In this document: positions 44,796 through 52,999 of the stretch, in pieces
Numbering within the stretch: the first letter of the stretch is position 1
Layout of the letters: every line of letters starts with the position of its first letter
From: Dialister sp900541485
GTDB lineage: Bacteria > Bacillota > Negativicutes > Veillonellales > Dialisteraceae
NCBI GenBank assembly: GCA_965119665.1
Contig: OZ221974.1
Location: forward strand, 186,001 to 250,000
Reading direction: 5' to 3'
Length of the DNA stretch: 64,000 nucleotides
Position numbers and translations under genes: made by a program
The notes under the pieces: model-generated
What the model was told of the DNA's origin: nothing
Databases searched by the model: none
What the model saw: the letters and a program-made list of their open reading frames with translations, nothing else

Positions 44796-46086
44796 TTCCC
44801 ATGACCCTTATAATATTTGCAACTTCCCTCATACAAGGCAATACTTTTAATGATTTTTCCACTCGTAAAATATTCTGACGCATCGTATTTTCTGTAACAA
44901 TAACCAATTCTGCTGCCCCTTCTGTTTTTCTCTTTTGAACAACCTCTTTGATGCTGACATCATTATCAGAAAAAACTGAAGCTATTTGTGCTAAAACGCC
45001 TGTTATATCCTCAACAATTAATCGGAAATAATACAAGTTTTTTAATTTTCCGGATGAGTAAAACGGTATTCGCTTTATATCTGTCATAATCATTCCTGTT
45101 CCGGCAGTCCCGTTCAGAATATGCTGTGCCGTATTGATAACATCTCCCATAACTGCACTCGCCGTCGGCAAAGATCCGGCACCTCTTCCATAAAACATAA
45201 CGTCATCTACAATATTTCCTGTTACATAAATAGCATTGTATGAACCTTGCACTGAAGCCATAGGATGATTTCTAGGTACAAAGGCAGGATACACATTAAG
45301 TGAAATTCCATTATCATGCCGTAAGGCTACCGTAAGAAGTTTTATGGTATATCCCATCTCCTTTGCATATTTAATGTCATTAGGAGATATTTTAGTAATT
45401 CCCTCAACAATAACATCTTCGAACGTTACATTCGCTCTAAAACCGATGGATGATAAAATAGCCAACTTTCTTGCTGCATCAAATCCGCAAACATCGTTTG
45501 TAGGATCTGCTTCCGCAAACCCTTCTGCCTGTGCTTCTTTAAGCGCCTCATCATAAGATTGGCCGGTTTCCATCATTTGAGTAAGAATATAATTGGTTGT
45601 CCCATTCAATATCCCGACAATACTGTCTATACGATTGGTTGCCAATGATTGATGTAAAGGCATCAATATGGGAATTCCCCCACCGACACTGGCCTCACAG
45701 CTGAAATTTACATGTTTTTCTATCGCCATATGAATAATCTCAGGACCATGTAAGGATACTAAATCTTTATTTGCACTTACTACACTGATATGCTTCTTTA
45801 AGGCAGAAAAAATATACTCTTTTGCAGGTAAAATCCCTCCCATGACTTCAATTATAATGTCTAAAGATTGATCCTCAATAATATCATTAAAAGAATCTGT
45901 CAAATGTATCCCTTTTAATAAATTATTGTTCTTATATTTATTGATATTTCTTACCAATACATGTTTTATGACCAATTTACATCCAAGCTGCTCTTCAATA
46001 ATGCGAGAGTTTTCACGTATAGTTACAGCTACACCACTGCCAACCGTTCCAAATCCTAATAATGCAAGGTTGATTTCTTTCATCAT
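44788..46086 (-). CDS. hom: Homoserine dehydrogenase
   Basis: Reduces aspartate semialdehyde to homoserine. The 432 residues have the nucleotide-binding GFGTVGSG (11-18), the catalytic domain with EGFAEADPTNDVCGFDAARK, and a C-terminal ACT domain (about 350-428) for threonine feedback control. It sits between an ACT regulator gene (1-base overlap) and thrB (8-base overlap). GAGGA lies 6 bases before the first of two adjacent ATGs. Confidence 0.96.
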   Translation of the reverse strand: MMKEINLALLGFGTVGSGVAVTIRENSRIIEEQLGCKLVIKHVLVRNINKYKNNNLLKGIHLTDSFNDIIEDQSLDIIIEVMGGILPAKEYIFSALKKHISVVSANKDLVSLHGPEIIHMAIEKHVNFSCEASVGGGIPILMPLHQSLATNRIDSIVGILNGTTNYILTQMMETGQSYDEALKEAQAEGFAEADPTNDVCGFDAARKLAILSSIGFRANVTFEDVIVEGITKISPNDIKYAKEMGYTIKLLTVALRHDNGISLNVYPAFVPRNHPMASVQGSYNAIYVTGNIVDDVMFYGRGAGSLPTASAVMGDVINTAQHILNGTAGTGMIMTDIKRIPFYSSGKLKNLYYFRLIVEDITGVLAQIASVFSDNDVSIKEVVQKRKTEGAAELVIVTENTMRQNILRVEKSLKVLPCMREVANIIRVMGNE

Positions 46087-46535
46087 TATAATTCCTCTTC
46101 TGTAAAAGTAATTCCTTTAACGCCCTTTATTTTTTTTAGCGAAACGGATAATTTCTCAATTTCTTCAGATAAATTTTTAGTTTTAAATGCAATAGTAACA
46201 GGAACTGTTTTTTCAAAAGAAAGTCCTCTGTTTATTGTTAAGACTTCGCCGGCCTCTTTTGTAATTCGTCTGAGAACCTTTCCAAACAGAGAAAAGTCAT
46301 TATTCATGAGGATAAAAAACACAACAGCTTTTTCTTTAGGTTTGTCAAAAGCCGTCTCTACATGATTTTTATATTTATAATAAGCACTTCTGCTGATTCC
46401 CATTGAGTGAACTGCGTTATTGATGGTTGCACTTGTATCATTTTTCAGCATTTCTTTGACTCGGATAGTTTTTTTTATAGCTTCTGGTAATATCTGAAAG
46501 TCTACAAGATAAAATTGTTTCTCATTGTTTTTCAT
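46086..46535 (-). CDS. ACT-domain protein of the UPF0735/PheB-like family
   Basis: A 149-residue protein with an N-terminal helical region carrying VHSMGISRSAYYKYK, which looks like a helix-turn-helix, and a C-terminal ACT domain (about 70-145). This layout is UPF0735, whose members sit in front of hom or pheA in many Firmicutes. The last base of its stop overlaps the hom start (TAATG-type), so translation is coupled. A regulatory role sensing an amino acid is likely, but the ligand is unknown. Confidence 0.88.
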   Translation of the reverse strand: MKNNEKQFYLVDFQILPEAIKKTIRVKEMLKNDTSATINNAVHSMGISRSAYYKYKNHVETAFDKPKEKAVVFFILMNNDFSLFGKVLRRITKEAGEVLTINRGLSFEKTVPVTIAFKTKNLSEEIEKLSVSLKKIKGVKGITFTEEEL

Positions 46536-47403
46536 CTAAATTCTCCTGATTATAAGCTAAATCCCGGTAAGATATTAATTGGATGTCCTTATGCTCTAAT
46601 TGATGTCGCAAAGTTGTCGACAAGATTGCTCCAAGCTCATCTTCACCGCGATATCCCCAATGGAAAACTTTTTCCATGACAGTTTCATCTGCTGACGGAT
46701 GGCACATAAACTCGGTGACACCCTCAGGTAATTTATTCACCACATACTTCATCCTGTCTAATGTAAAATGACCTCCATAAAGCATTCCATAAAAATAGTC
46801 ATTTGAACGAATATTCATTTTACGTAATACTTTTCTATGCCGCCGTGCCATAGCAGAAAGACCGGTTCCCGCAAATGATCGCAAAATATTGTTTGGTCGA
46901 ATTCCAAAGAAAAACTTTTCATCCGAAACTCTCATACACGGAATACCATATTTTTTAGCCAAAGATACGGCTATAGGGAAAAATTTATTCCACATATGAA
47001 GGTGTTGGTGTCCATCAAGATGTGTGACAGCAATTCCTTCATCTATAATTTTTTTTATTTGAGCGTCCCATTCACGGTACACATCATCAGCATTAATCAA
47101 ACCTCTTAAATCTCTTTGAAGTAATTCAATATAGTTTTTACATAATAATCCATTTTCCCATGTCAGGCTGGGGACCTCTCGATTTGATAGTACTGTCGGT
47201 AATCCTCCCACTAAAGTTAAATGAACTCCAACACCGAGGCCTTCTGTATTTTTGGCTATGTGCACTGCATCTGCAAATGCATTTCCTGAAGCCATTAAAG
47301 ATGTACTTGTTAATACTCCTGACTCAAAACCTCGATACACTGCAAGATTTACTGTTTCATGTATTCCAAAATCATCAGCATTTATAATTAATTTTCGTTT
47401 CAT
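46522..47403 (-). CDS. ChbG/HpnK (YdjC) family carbohydrate deacetylase
   Basis: A 293-residue YdjC-family protein with the metal ligands in INADDFG (7-13, D10/D11) and HLDGHQHLHMWNKFF (histidines). The family removes acetyl groups from N-acetylated sugars or hopanoid-linked sugars. Here it follows the LPS-heptose genes, which makes a surface-polysaccharide substrate plausible but unproven. It overlaps the ACT-protein gene by 14 bases. Confidence 0.88.
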   Translation of the reverse strand: MKRKLIINADDFGIHETVNLAVYRGFESGVLTSTSLMASGNAFADAVHIAKNTEGLGVGVHLTLVGGLPTVLSNREVPSLTWENGLLCKNYIELLQRDLRGLINADDVYREWDAQIKKIIDEGIAVTHLDGHQHLHMWNKFFPIAVSLAKKYGIPCMRVSDEKFFFGIRPNNILRSFAGTGLSAMARRHRKVLRKMNIRSNDYFYGMLYGGHFTLDRMKYVVNKLPEGVTEFMCHPSADETVMEKVFHWGYRGEDELGAILSTTLRHQLEHKDIQLISYRDLAYNQENLDEKQ

Positions 47404-47434
47404 GAGTTTATTAATTTCCTCTTAACTAAATAGA

Positions 47435-48226
47435 TTAGCAATCAAAATAATGGAATAAAATTACAGCTGCAGCAGCCGAGACATTTAAAGATTCTACCGT
47501 CCTTGCCAAAGGAATACATATATTGCAATCGGTCATTTCCAACAACTCTTTACGTATCCCGTTTCCTTCATTTCCGAATATAAAAACTGCATTTTCTATA
47601 TTGTCTATGTCCTTATAGTAAATTCCACCTGAAACAGTTGTACCTATCAATAATACATGATGCCTGCATTTTAATTTTTGCAAAAAAGTATCTGTTACAT
47701 TTTCATAAATCGGAACCCTTAAAATGCTCCCCATAGAACTTCTCACCACTTTTTCTGAATATAGATCTGCACATCCCTCAGACAATAAAACCCCTGCACA
47801 ACCTGCAGCTGCAGAAGTTCTTATTATGGTTCCCAAGTTCCCGGGATCCTGTATAGTGTCAAGATAAACATACTTTCCATCCAATTTTTCCAATAGGTTG
47901 TCGGTATTATATTCTCTCTTTTTTACAATTAATATTATCCCTTGCCCATGTTCGGTATCAGAAATTGAAGAAAAAAGTGTTTTATCAACAGATAAAAACA
48001 GCCAGTGTAACTCTTTGCCCTTTTCTATAATTGATGAAATCGACGATTCATCTGTTTTATTGTCCTGTATAAAGCAAATAACGTCTTTTATTTTCTGATT
48101 TTGAGCATCCTCTGCACTACGTATACCTTCCATTAGAAATAAATTGTATTTATCACGATATTTTTTTTGTTTCAACTGGACAGCTGATTTTATCCATTGA
48201 TTACTTTTACTGCTAATCTTTTTCAT
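47435..48226 (-). CDS. TrmH/SpoU-family RNA 2'-O-methyltransferase
   Basis: A 263-residue SPOUT methyltransferase. An N-terminal substrate-binding domain (about 1-100, beginning KKISSKSNQWIKSAVQLKQ) precedes the knotted domain with DTIQDPGNLGTIIRTSAAAG, VFIFGNEGNGIRKELLE and IPLARTVESLNVSAAAAVILF, the three SpoU motifs. The start at 48226 is used because AGGAAATGTT precedes it; the frame extends six codons further. It probably methylates 23S rRNA (RlmB-like) but the target cannot be fixed. It lies 31 bases upstream of the YdjC gene. Confidence 0.9.
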   Translation of the reverse strand: MKKISSKSNQWIKSAVQLKQKKYRDKYNLFLMEGIRSAEDAQNQKIKDVICFIQDNKTDESSISSIIEKGKELHWLFLSVDKTLFSSISDTEHGQGIILIVKKREYNTDNLLEKLDGKYVYLDTIQDPGNLGTIIRTSAAAGCAGVLLSEGCADLYSEKVVRSSMGSILRVPIYENVTDTFLQKLKCRHHVLLIGTTVSGGIYYKDIDNIENAVFIFGNEGNGIRKELLEMTDCNICIPLARTVESLNVSAAAAVILFHYFDC

Positions 48227-48246
48227 AACATTTCCTAGAATCAAAA

Positions 48247-49275
48247 TTAAAGCGAACTATTCCCAATGTTTATTTCTGTATCAATCTGATTTTTGAATTT
48301 TTTTACAGCCAAATTATATACAGATTCCACCGTGATAGTTGCCATATCTGCAGATGCTGTTCCGGCAGCTTTTGCAAGAAATATATCACTGTTATTATTT
48401 CCATATGGTCCGCTTCTATCCGGAAGGGTTGGTCCAAATAATGCAATAATAGGTGTTTGAACCGCATTAGCAATATGAAGCGGTCCTGTATCACCGGATA
48501 TATGTAAAGATGCTGCTTTCTCAAGAGCTATTAATTCCAATAAATTTGTTTTCCCTGTAAAATCTGCCGTAAATGAAGAAGGAGACATTTTCTTGATTTC
48601 TTCTGCCATGTATTTTTCACCAGAAGAACCGACAATAACCGTAGAAATTTTTTTCTCCGCCAATTTTTTAGCCAAATTTCCCCAATATTGCAGAGGCCAC
48701 TTCTTTTTTTCGCCGCGTGTTCCGGGTACTAAAATAATATACTTGCCATTTATTCCATAAAGAGAAAGAAGCTCCTTGACTATCGGCATTTCTTTATCTG
48801 AATCATGCAACGGAAATTTTATTTCCTGCGTATCACAGCCAAGATAAGCCATTACATCTAACAACTGCTCAATGATATGTCCTTTTTGGTGCTTTCCTGC
48901 AATCGGCTTACTGAATAAACCGCTACATTCCCTTGCATCATGATAACCGATGCGCCTGCTGCATCCGGAGAGAAATGAAATAATTCCGCTTTTCGCAATC
49001 ATTTGCAAGTCAATCACCAAATCAAATTTTTTCTGATGTAAATCCCTTCTAACCTGAAACAGGTATTGTAAATTCTTAATTTTTTTACGATTAACTATAT
49101 AAATTTCATCAATCCATGGCTTTCCCGGTAATATACCGGCAAAAGCTTCATGAACGGCCCATGTAATAATCGCATCTGGATATGTTCTACGTAAAGCATA
49201 AAGAGCGGGCAATGCATGGATGATATCTCCCAAGGAACTCATCTTTATAATCAATATATTTTTTGGTTTTTCCAT
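48247..49275 (-). CDS. Lipopolysaccharide heptosyltransferase, glycosyltransferase family 9
   Basis: A 342-residue GT9 enzyme with the N-terminal ILIIKMSSLGDIIHALPAL and the C-terminal HISGDTGPLHIANAVQTPIIALFG, both signatures of WaaC/WaaF heptosyltransferases. It adds ADP-heptose to the inner core of LPS. It lies next to gmhB and gmhA, which make that sugar, so heptose is both made and used here. WaaC and WaaF are hard to separate from sequence alone; the LGDIIHALPAL form fits WaaC slightly better. Confidence 0.88.
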   Translation of the reverse strand: MEKPKNILIIKMSSLGDIIHALPALYALRRTYPDAIITWAVHEAFAGILPGKPWIDEIYIVNRKKIKNLQYLFQVRRDLHQKKFDLVIDLQMIAKSGIISFLSGCSRRIGYHDARECSGLFSKPIAGKHQKGHIIEQLLDVMAYLGCDTQEIKFPLHDSDKEMPIVKELLSLYGINGKYIILVPGTRGEKKKWPLQYWGNLAKKLAEKKISTVIVGSSGEKYMAEEIKKMSPSSFTADFTGKTNLLELIALEKAASLHISGDTGPLHIANAVQTPIIALFGPTLPDRSGPYGNNNSDIFLAKAAGTASADMATITVESVYNLAVKKFKNQIDTEINIGNSSL

Positions 49276-49277
49276 CT

Positions 49278-49799
49278 TTATCCACCCTTTAGCAGAAGTA
49301 AACAGTTTTTAACAAACAGCTCCAAATTCCCAGTTTTAAATAAAAAACTTTTTATCCCTGCAGAACAAGCGGCCTCCATATCTCGTTGACTATCGCCAAC
49401 CAAAAAAGCATTGTGAGGATCAAGCTTGTATTTCTTAATAGCCGATAAAATCATTCCCGGTTTGGGTTTTCTGCAATCACAGTCAATATTATATTTCGGA
49501 TTAGCTCCACCCTTAAGATGTGGGCAATAAAAAAACTCTGTAATGTGCCCCCCCATCTTTTCAATATCGCATTCCATCATGTAATGGAGTTTTTTTATAT
49601 CCTCTTCTTTATAAAATCCACGGGCAACACCGCTCTGATTTGTAACAACAAAAATCAAATAATCTTTCTTGGTCAACAAGGCAATTGCTTCCCGCGCTCC
49701 ATCAATCCACTCCATCTGATTGTAAAGATATAAATAACCTACATCTTTATTAAGAACACCATCTCGATCAAAAAATACAGCTTTTTTTGAAGATATCAT
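49278..49799 (-). CDS. gmhB: D-glycero-beta-D-manno-heptose 1,7-bisphosphate 7-phosphatase
   Basis: HAD-superfamily phosphatase in the ADP-heptose pathway. In 173 residues it has the nucleophile motif FFDRDGVLN with D11 and D13, TNQSGVARGFY, the zinc-binding loop CPHLKGGANPKYNIDCDCRKP (C-x-H...C-x-C) and the C-terminal LVGDSQRDMEAA. The ATG at 49799 lies one base past the gmhA stop. The upstream TTG in frame is unlikely as the start. Only the GGAAAA inside gmhA could serve as ribosome site, so translation may be coupled. Confidence 0.93.
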   Translation of the reverse strand: MISSKKAVFFDRDGVLNKDVGYLYLYNQMEWIDGAREAIALLTKKDYLIFVVTNQSGVARGFYKEEDIKKLHYMMECDIEKMGGHITEFFYCPHLKGGANPKYNIDCDCRKPKPGMILSAIKKYKLDPHNAFLVGDSQRDMEAACSAGIKSFLFKTGNLELFVKNCLLLLKGG

Positions 49800-49800
49800 G

Positions 49801-50379
49801 CTAATTTTTCCAATCAATATTATCTATGATTTCACAAACGATATGTGCACATAATAGATGCATTTCCTGAATTCGAGCAGTTACATCAGATGGGATAACC
49901 AATGATAAATCACTTAAAGTAACCATTTGCCCTCCATCTTTTCCGGTAAAGCCAATCGTCTTTAGTCCTTTTTTCCTTGCACTATAAAAAGCCCGATTTA
50001 CATTTTTACTATTCCCACTGGTAGAAATCCCCCAAAAGACATCTCCTTTTTGGCCCAGCCCCTCTACTTGTCTGGAAAAGACCTCTTCATAACTATAATC
50101 GTTTGCTATAGATGTAAGAATAGAAGTATCTGTTGTTAATGCAATTGCCGGCAGAGATATCCTTTCGTTATGAAATCGTCCTATAAATTCGGCAGCAATA
50201 TGTTGTGCATCTGCTGCACTCCCTCCATTCCCGCAAATAAGGATTTTATGATTTTGTTTTAAAGCATTCTCGCAAACTTCCGCTATTTCTTCAATCTTTA
50301 AAAATAATTCTCTTGTCTGAAATAAAACCTTTTCATGTTCTTCAAAGGATTGTTCTATCGTTTTAAATTTTATTGTCAT
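49801..50379 (-). CDS. gmhA: Sedoheptulose 7-phosphate isomerase
   Basis: First enzyme of LPS heptose synthesis. The 192-residue SIS-domain protein has CGNGGSAADAQHIAAEFIGRF with the conserved metal/catalytic residues, SGNSKNVNRAF, and EMHLLCAHIVCE near the C-terminus with the zinc-site His. It overlaps nrdR by 17 bases and is followed one base later by gmhB. Heptose genes in a Firmicute-type background imply an outer membrane with LPS, as in Negativicutes. Confidence 0.94.
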   Translation of the reverse strand: MTIKFKTIEQSFEEHEKVLFQTRELFLKIEEIAEVCENALKQNHKILICGNGGSAADAQHIAAEFIGRFHNERISLPAIALTTDTSILTSIANDYSYEEVFSRQVEGLGQKGDVFWGISTSGNSKNVNRAFYSARKKGLKTIGFTGKDGGQMVTLSDLSLVIPSDVTARIQEMHLLCAHIVCEIIDNIDWKN

Positions 50380-50857
50380 CTTTATTTACTGTACCCCCAT
50401 TTTTTCCGACCTTCATCAATGTCTCTAATTCACTCATAAAACTATCTAAATCTTTAAATTCACGATAGACCGACGCGAAACGTACATAAGCCACCTGATC
50501 AAGCTTGCGTAACTCCTCCATAATCAAATTTCCAATAACTTCTGTAGGAACCTCCTGCTTAAGTTCATTTCTAATTGTTCGTTCTACAGTATTGACAATT
50601 TCTTCAATCTGCCCGGTTGAAATATTCCGTTTCTCACAAGCACGAATTAAACCGTTTCTTAATTTATTTTTATCAAATAATTCTCTTGTGCCATTCTTTT
50701 TTATAACTCTAAGGGGGGTTTGTTCGACCGTCTCATAAGTAGTAAATCTGCGGTTACAAATAAGACATTGACGACGTCTGCGGATAGATGCCCCATCATC
50801 TGTATCCCTGGAATCAGTTACTTTCGTATCAGAACTATTGCAAAAAGGACACCTCAT
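50363..50857 (-). CDS. nrdR: Transcriptional repressor NrdR
   Basis: Zinc-ribbon/ATP-cone repressor of ribonucleotide reductase genes. The 164-residue protein has CPFC and CLIC zinc ligands (C3, C6, about C32, C35), an arginine-rich DNA-binding segment (SIRRRRQCLICNRRFTTYE) and an ATP-cone (about 50-140). The ATG at 50857 has AGGAG 8 bases upstream; the frame extends 14 codons further but homologues begin MRCPFC. It follows the ftsZ terminator. Its targets are not in the window. Confidence 0.95.
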   Translation of the reverse strand: MRCPFCNSSDTKVTDSRDTDDGASIRRRRQCLICNRRFTTYETVEQTPLRVIKKNGTRELFDKNKLRNGLIRACEKRNISTGQIEEIVNTVERTIRNELKQEVPTEVIGNLIMEELRKLDQVAYVRFASVYREFKDLDSFMSELETLMKVGKNGGTVNKDDNKI

Positions 50858-50881
50858 TTGTACTCTCCTATTCTGATTAAG

Positions 50882-50911
50882 AAAAAAGCCACACTGCAAT
50901 TGCTGTGTGGC
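50882..50911 (-). terminator. Terminator after ftsZ
   Basis: A near-perfect inverted repeat of about 12 bases, GCCACAC...GTGTGGC (50888-50911), with one mismatch and a small loop. On the minus strand it is followed by TTTTTTCTT. It lies 12 bases past the ftsZ stop and separates the division cluster from nrdR. Confidence 0.88.
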
Positions 50912-50922
50912 CCTGGATTATA

Positions 50923-51954
50923 TCATTTATTTCTTAAAAATTCAGGAACCGCGATACTGGTTGAATGCATACTGCCTCTAAATGTGGCTGCTCCTGAATT
51001 TGATCCTTTTTTTCTATCTTCAAACCCAGTAGCAATGACTGTAATTTTAACAGTGTCGGCATCCAAAGTAGGATCTACAGATGTACCCCAAATGATATTT
51101 GCATCCGGATCTGCGGCTTCCGTAATAATCTGAGAAGCCTCATTAATTTCAAAAAGACCTAAGTCTTCATTTCCGGTAATATTAATGATAATTCCTTTAG
51201 CACCATCAATACTTCTTTCCAAAAGCGGGCTATTAATAGCCATTGTGGCAGCATCGCTGGCACGATTATCACCGGTACCTACACCGATTCCCATAAGTGC
51301 TTCTCCCTGGTCACTCATAATCGTCCTAACATCCGCAAAATCTAAATTGATTATTCCCGGTACTGTAATGAGATCGGAAATGCCTTGAATTCCCTGACGT
51401 AAAACATCATCAGCCGTCTTAAATGCATCTTTGATTGATGTTTTTTTATCAATAATTCCCATCAATTTATCATTGGGTACCACAAGGATTGCATCTACAT
51501 TATTTTTTAACTTTTCAACTCCATCCAGAGCATTTTTCATCCGTACTTTACCTTCAAACGTGAAAGGTTTTGTAACAACAGCGATAGTTAACGCTCCTAA
51601 TTCCCTTGCACATTGAGCAGCTACCGGCGCAGCACCTGTACCTGTACCTCCGCCCATACCTGCAGTAACAAACACCATATCGGCTCCAGCCAATGCTTTA
51701 GATAAATCCTCACGAGATTCTTCTGCAGCCTGTTCGCCAACAACGGGTTGTGCTCCTGCCCCCAACCCCTTGGTTAATTTTTCGCCAATTTGTATTTTGA
51801 CCTCTGCATTAGATTTATTTAGTACCTGGAGCTCTGTATTCACGGAAATAAACTCTACGCCTTTTACATTTTGTTCAATCATACGGTTTACGGCGTTATT
51901 TCCACCGCCACCAACACCAATGACTTTAATTTTTGCGATTTCAGAATCTTCCAT
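50923..51954 (-). CDS. ftsZ: Cell division protein FtsZ
   Basis: Tubulin-like GTPase that forms the division ring. The 343 residues have GVGGGGNNAVNR (13-24) and the tubulin signature GGGTGTG (101-107). The globular domain ends near IATGFEDR (about 314). Then there are only about 20 residues of linker before the C-terminal VPEFLRNK, which matches the conserved tail that binds FtsA, SepF or other anchors. Most FtsZ linkers are 40-100 residues, so this one is unusually short. AAAGGAGGAG lies 7 bases upstream. It is the last gene of the dcw cluster. Confidence 0.96.
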   Translation of the reverse strand: MEDSEIAKIKVIGVGGGGNNAVNRMIEQNVKGVEFISVNTELQVLNKSNAEVKIQIGEKLTKGLGAGAQPVVGEQAAEESREDLSKALAGADMVFVTAGMGGGTGTGAAPVAAQCARELGALTIAVVTKPFTFEGKVRMKNALDGVEKLKNNVDAILVVPNDKLMGIIDKKTSIKDAFKTADDVLRQGIQGISDLITVPGIINLDFADVRTIMSDQGEALMGIGVGTGDNRASDAATMAINSPLLERSIDGAKGIIINITGNEDLGLFEINEASQIITEAADPDANIIWGTSVDPTLDADTVKITVIATGFEDRKKGSNSGAATFRGSMHSTSIAVPEFLRNK

Positions 51955-52008
51955 CTTGCGCTCCTCCTTTAATTATTTCGAAATACATTTATCATTATTT
52001 TTCTTTTC

Positions 52009-52039
52009 ATTATATAATACTATGCTTTATATTCTACAA
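52009..52039 (-). promoter_or_regulatory. Possible internal promoter of ftsZ
   Basis: Minus-strand TATAAT (52009-52014) lies 55 bases before ftsZ. A TTGTAG (52034-52039) is upstream, but at 19 bases the spacing is long. It lies in the 134-base gap between ftsQ and ftsZ, which also holds a small inverted repeat, ACAGAT/ATCTGT (52061-52077). The function is tentative. Confidence 0.35.
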
Positions 52040-52088
52040 TATTTTGCCCGATTCCGCTACACAGATACCACATCTGTTCAAAATATTT

Positions 52089-52997
52089 TTATTTCTTCAG
52101 TTTGATAAACGGATTTGTTACATTCGCATCTAAATATTCAACAGAAAGATTTCTTGCTTTTACGTCATTCACCATATTTTCTGCTAAAACAGCCTGCTCT
52201 TCCAAATCTTCAGTATTTCCTAAACGTACAGATATTCCATCTCTTGTATATGCCACGAAATTTTCAGGATTACCGATATTAATTTCAGAAAATTCTTCGG
52301 CTCCTTTTTCGGATAAACAGCTTATAAAACGGAGGGCACGTATAACATCAGATTCTTCAATTTGATCTCCCAATAAAACGTTACCCAGTTTTTTTCCGGT
52401 AATCATTAAATAATCACCATTCTTTATAGATGTGTCATTTTTAATTACAAGACCTTCTTTATCAACAATAACATAGCCAAACTCTGTTTGAATGGCCGCT
52501 GCATTTTTTCTTTCTTGAATATTTATAACAATAGTTCCGGGGAATTTTCTTGCTATCTCCACATTCTCAATTCTCAAATCCTTAGACAATCTATCTTTTA
52601 CGGTAGCAGTGCTTATTTGAAGTGTATTAACCGGTTCTTTAATTGCGCCTTCAAATATAACATTTTCCATAGTCACATCTTGATTCCCTTTAAGCTCTAT
52701 ATGCCCAAAAGGAAGCGGTAAAAACAAAAGAGCCATAAGAATCAAAAACAAAAAAGCTGTGCCCAAAAGCAAATAGATTTTAATATTATTATGGGCTATA
52801 CGTCGATGTCCGCATAAGTAAAATCTACTTCTTTTTTTCTTTTGCTTCTCTTTTGTAAAATCAACTTTACGCAGTAACGAGGAGTTTTCTTCTAATCTAT
52901 ATTCCTTCTGTACCTGCGATTCACTAATTTTATCTGTTCTTTTTCCTTGTTGAAATTCATCAAAACTCTTGAATTCACTCATCTTGCAACCACTCAT
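52089..52997 (-). CDS. ftsQ: Cell division protein FtsQ/DivIB
   Basis: A bitopic membrane protein of the division complex. The 302 residues have a long cytoplasmic N-terminus (about 1-72, charged, Lys-rich), one membrane helix (about 73-94), then a POTRA domain (HIELKGNQDVTMENVIFEG) and a beta domain. The start is uncertain: ATG at 52997 lies 2 bases after the ddl stop, and another at 52982 has a poor GAGTGG upstream. It lies between ddl and ftsZ, where ftsA is absent. Family assignment is mainly from topology and position. Confidence 0.88.
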   Translation of the reverse strand: MSGCKMSEFKSFDEFQQGKRTDKISESQVQKEYRLEENSSLLRKVDFTKEKQKKKRSRFYLCGHRRIAHNNIKIYLLLGTAFLFLILMALLFLPLPFGHIELKGNQDVTMENVIFEGAIKEPVNTLQISTATVKDRLSKDLRIENVEIARKFPGTIVINIQERKNAAAIQTEFGYVIVDKEGLVIKNDTSIKNGDYLMITGKKLGNVLLGDQIEESDVIRALRFISCLSEKGAEEFSEINIGNPENFVAYTRDGISVRLGNTEDLEEQAVLAENMVNDVKARNLSVEYLDANVTNPFIKLKK

Positions 52998-52999
52998 AA

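Noticed and set aside
51770..52105. Plus-strand open frame of 111 codons over the ftsZ start and the ftsQ-ftsZ gap
   Set aside because: It is mostly antisense to ftsZ, rich in Phe/Ser/Leu as antisense frames are, and lacks a ribosome site.
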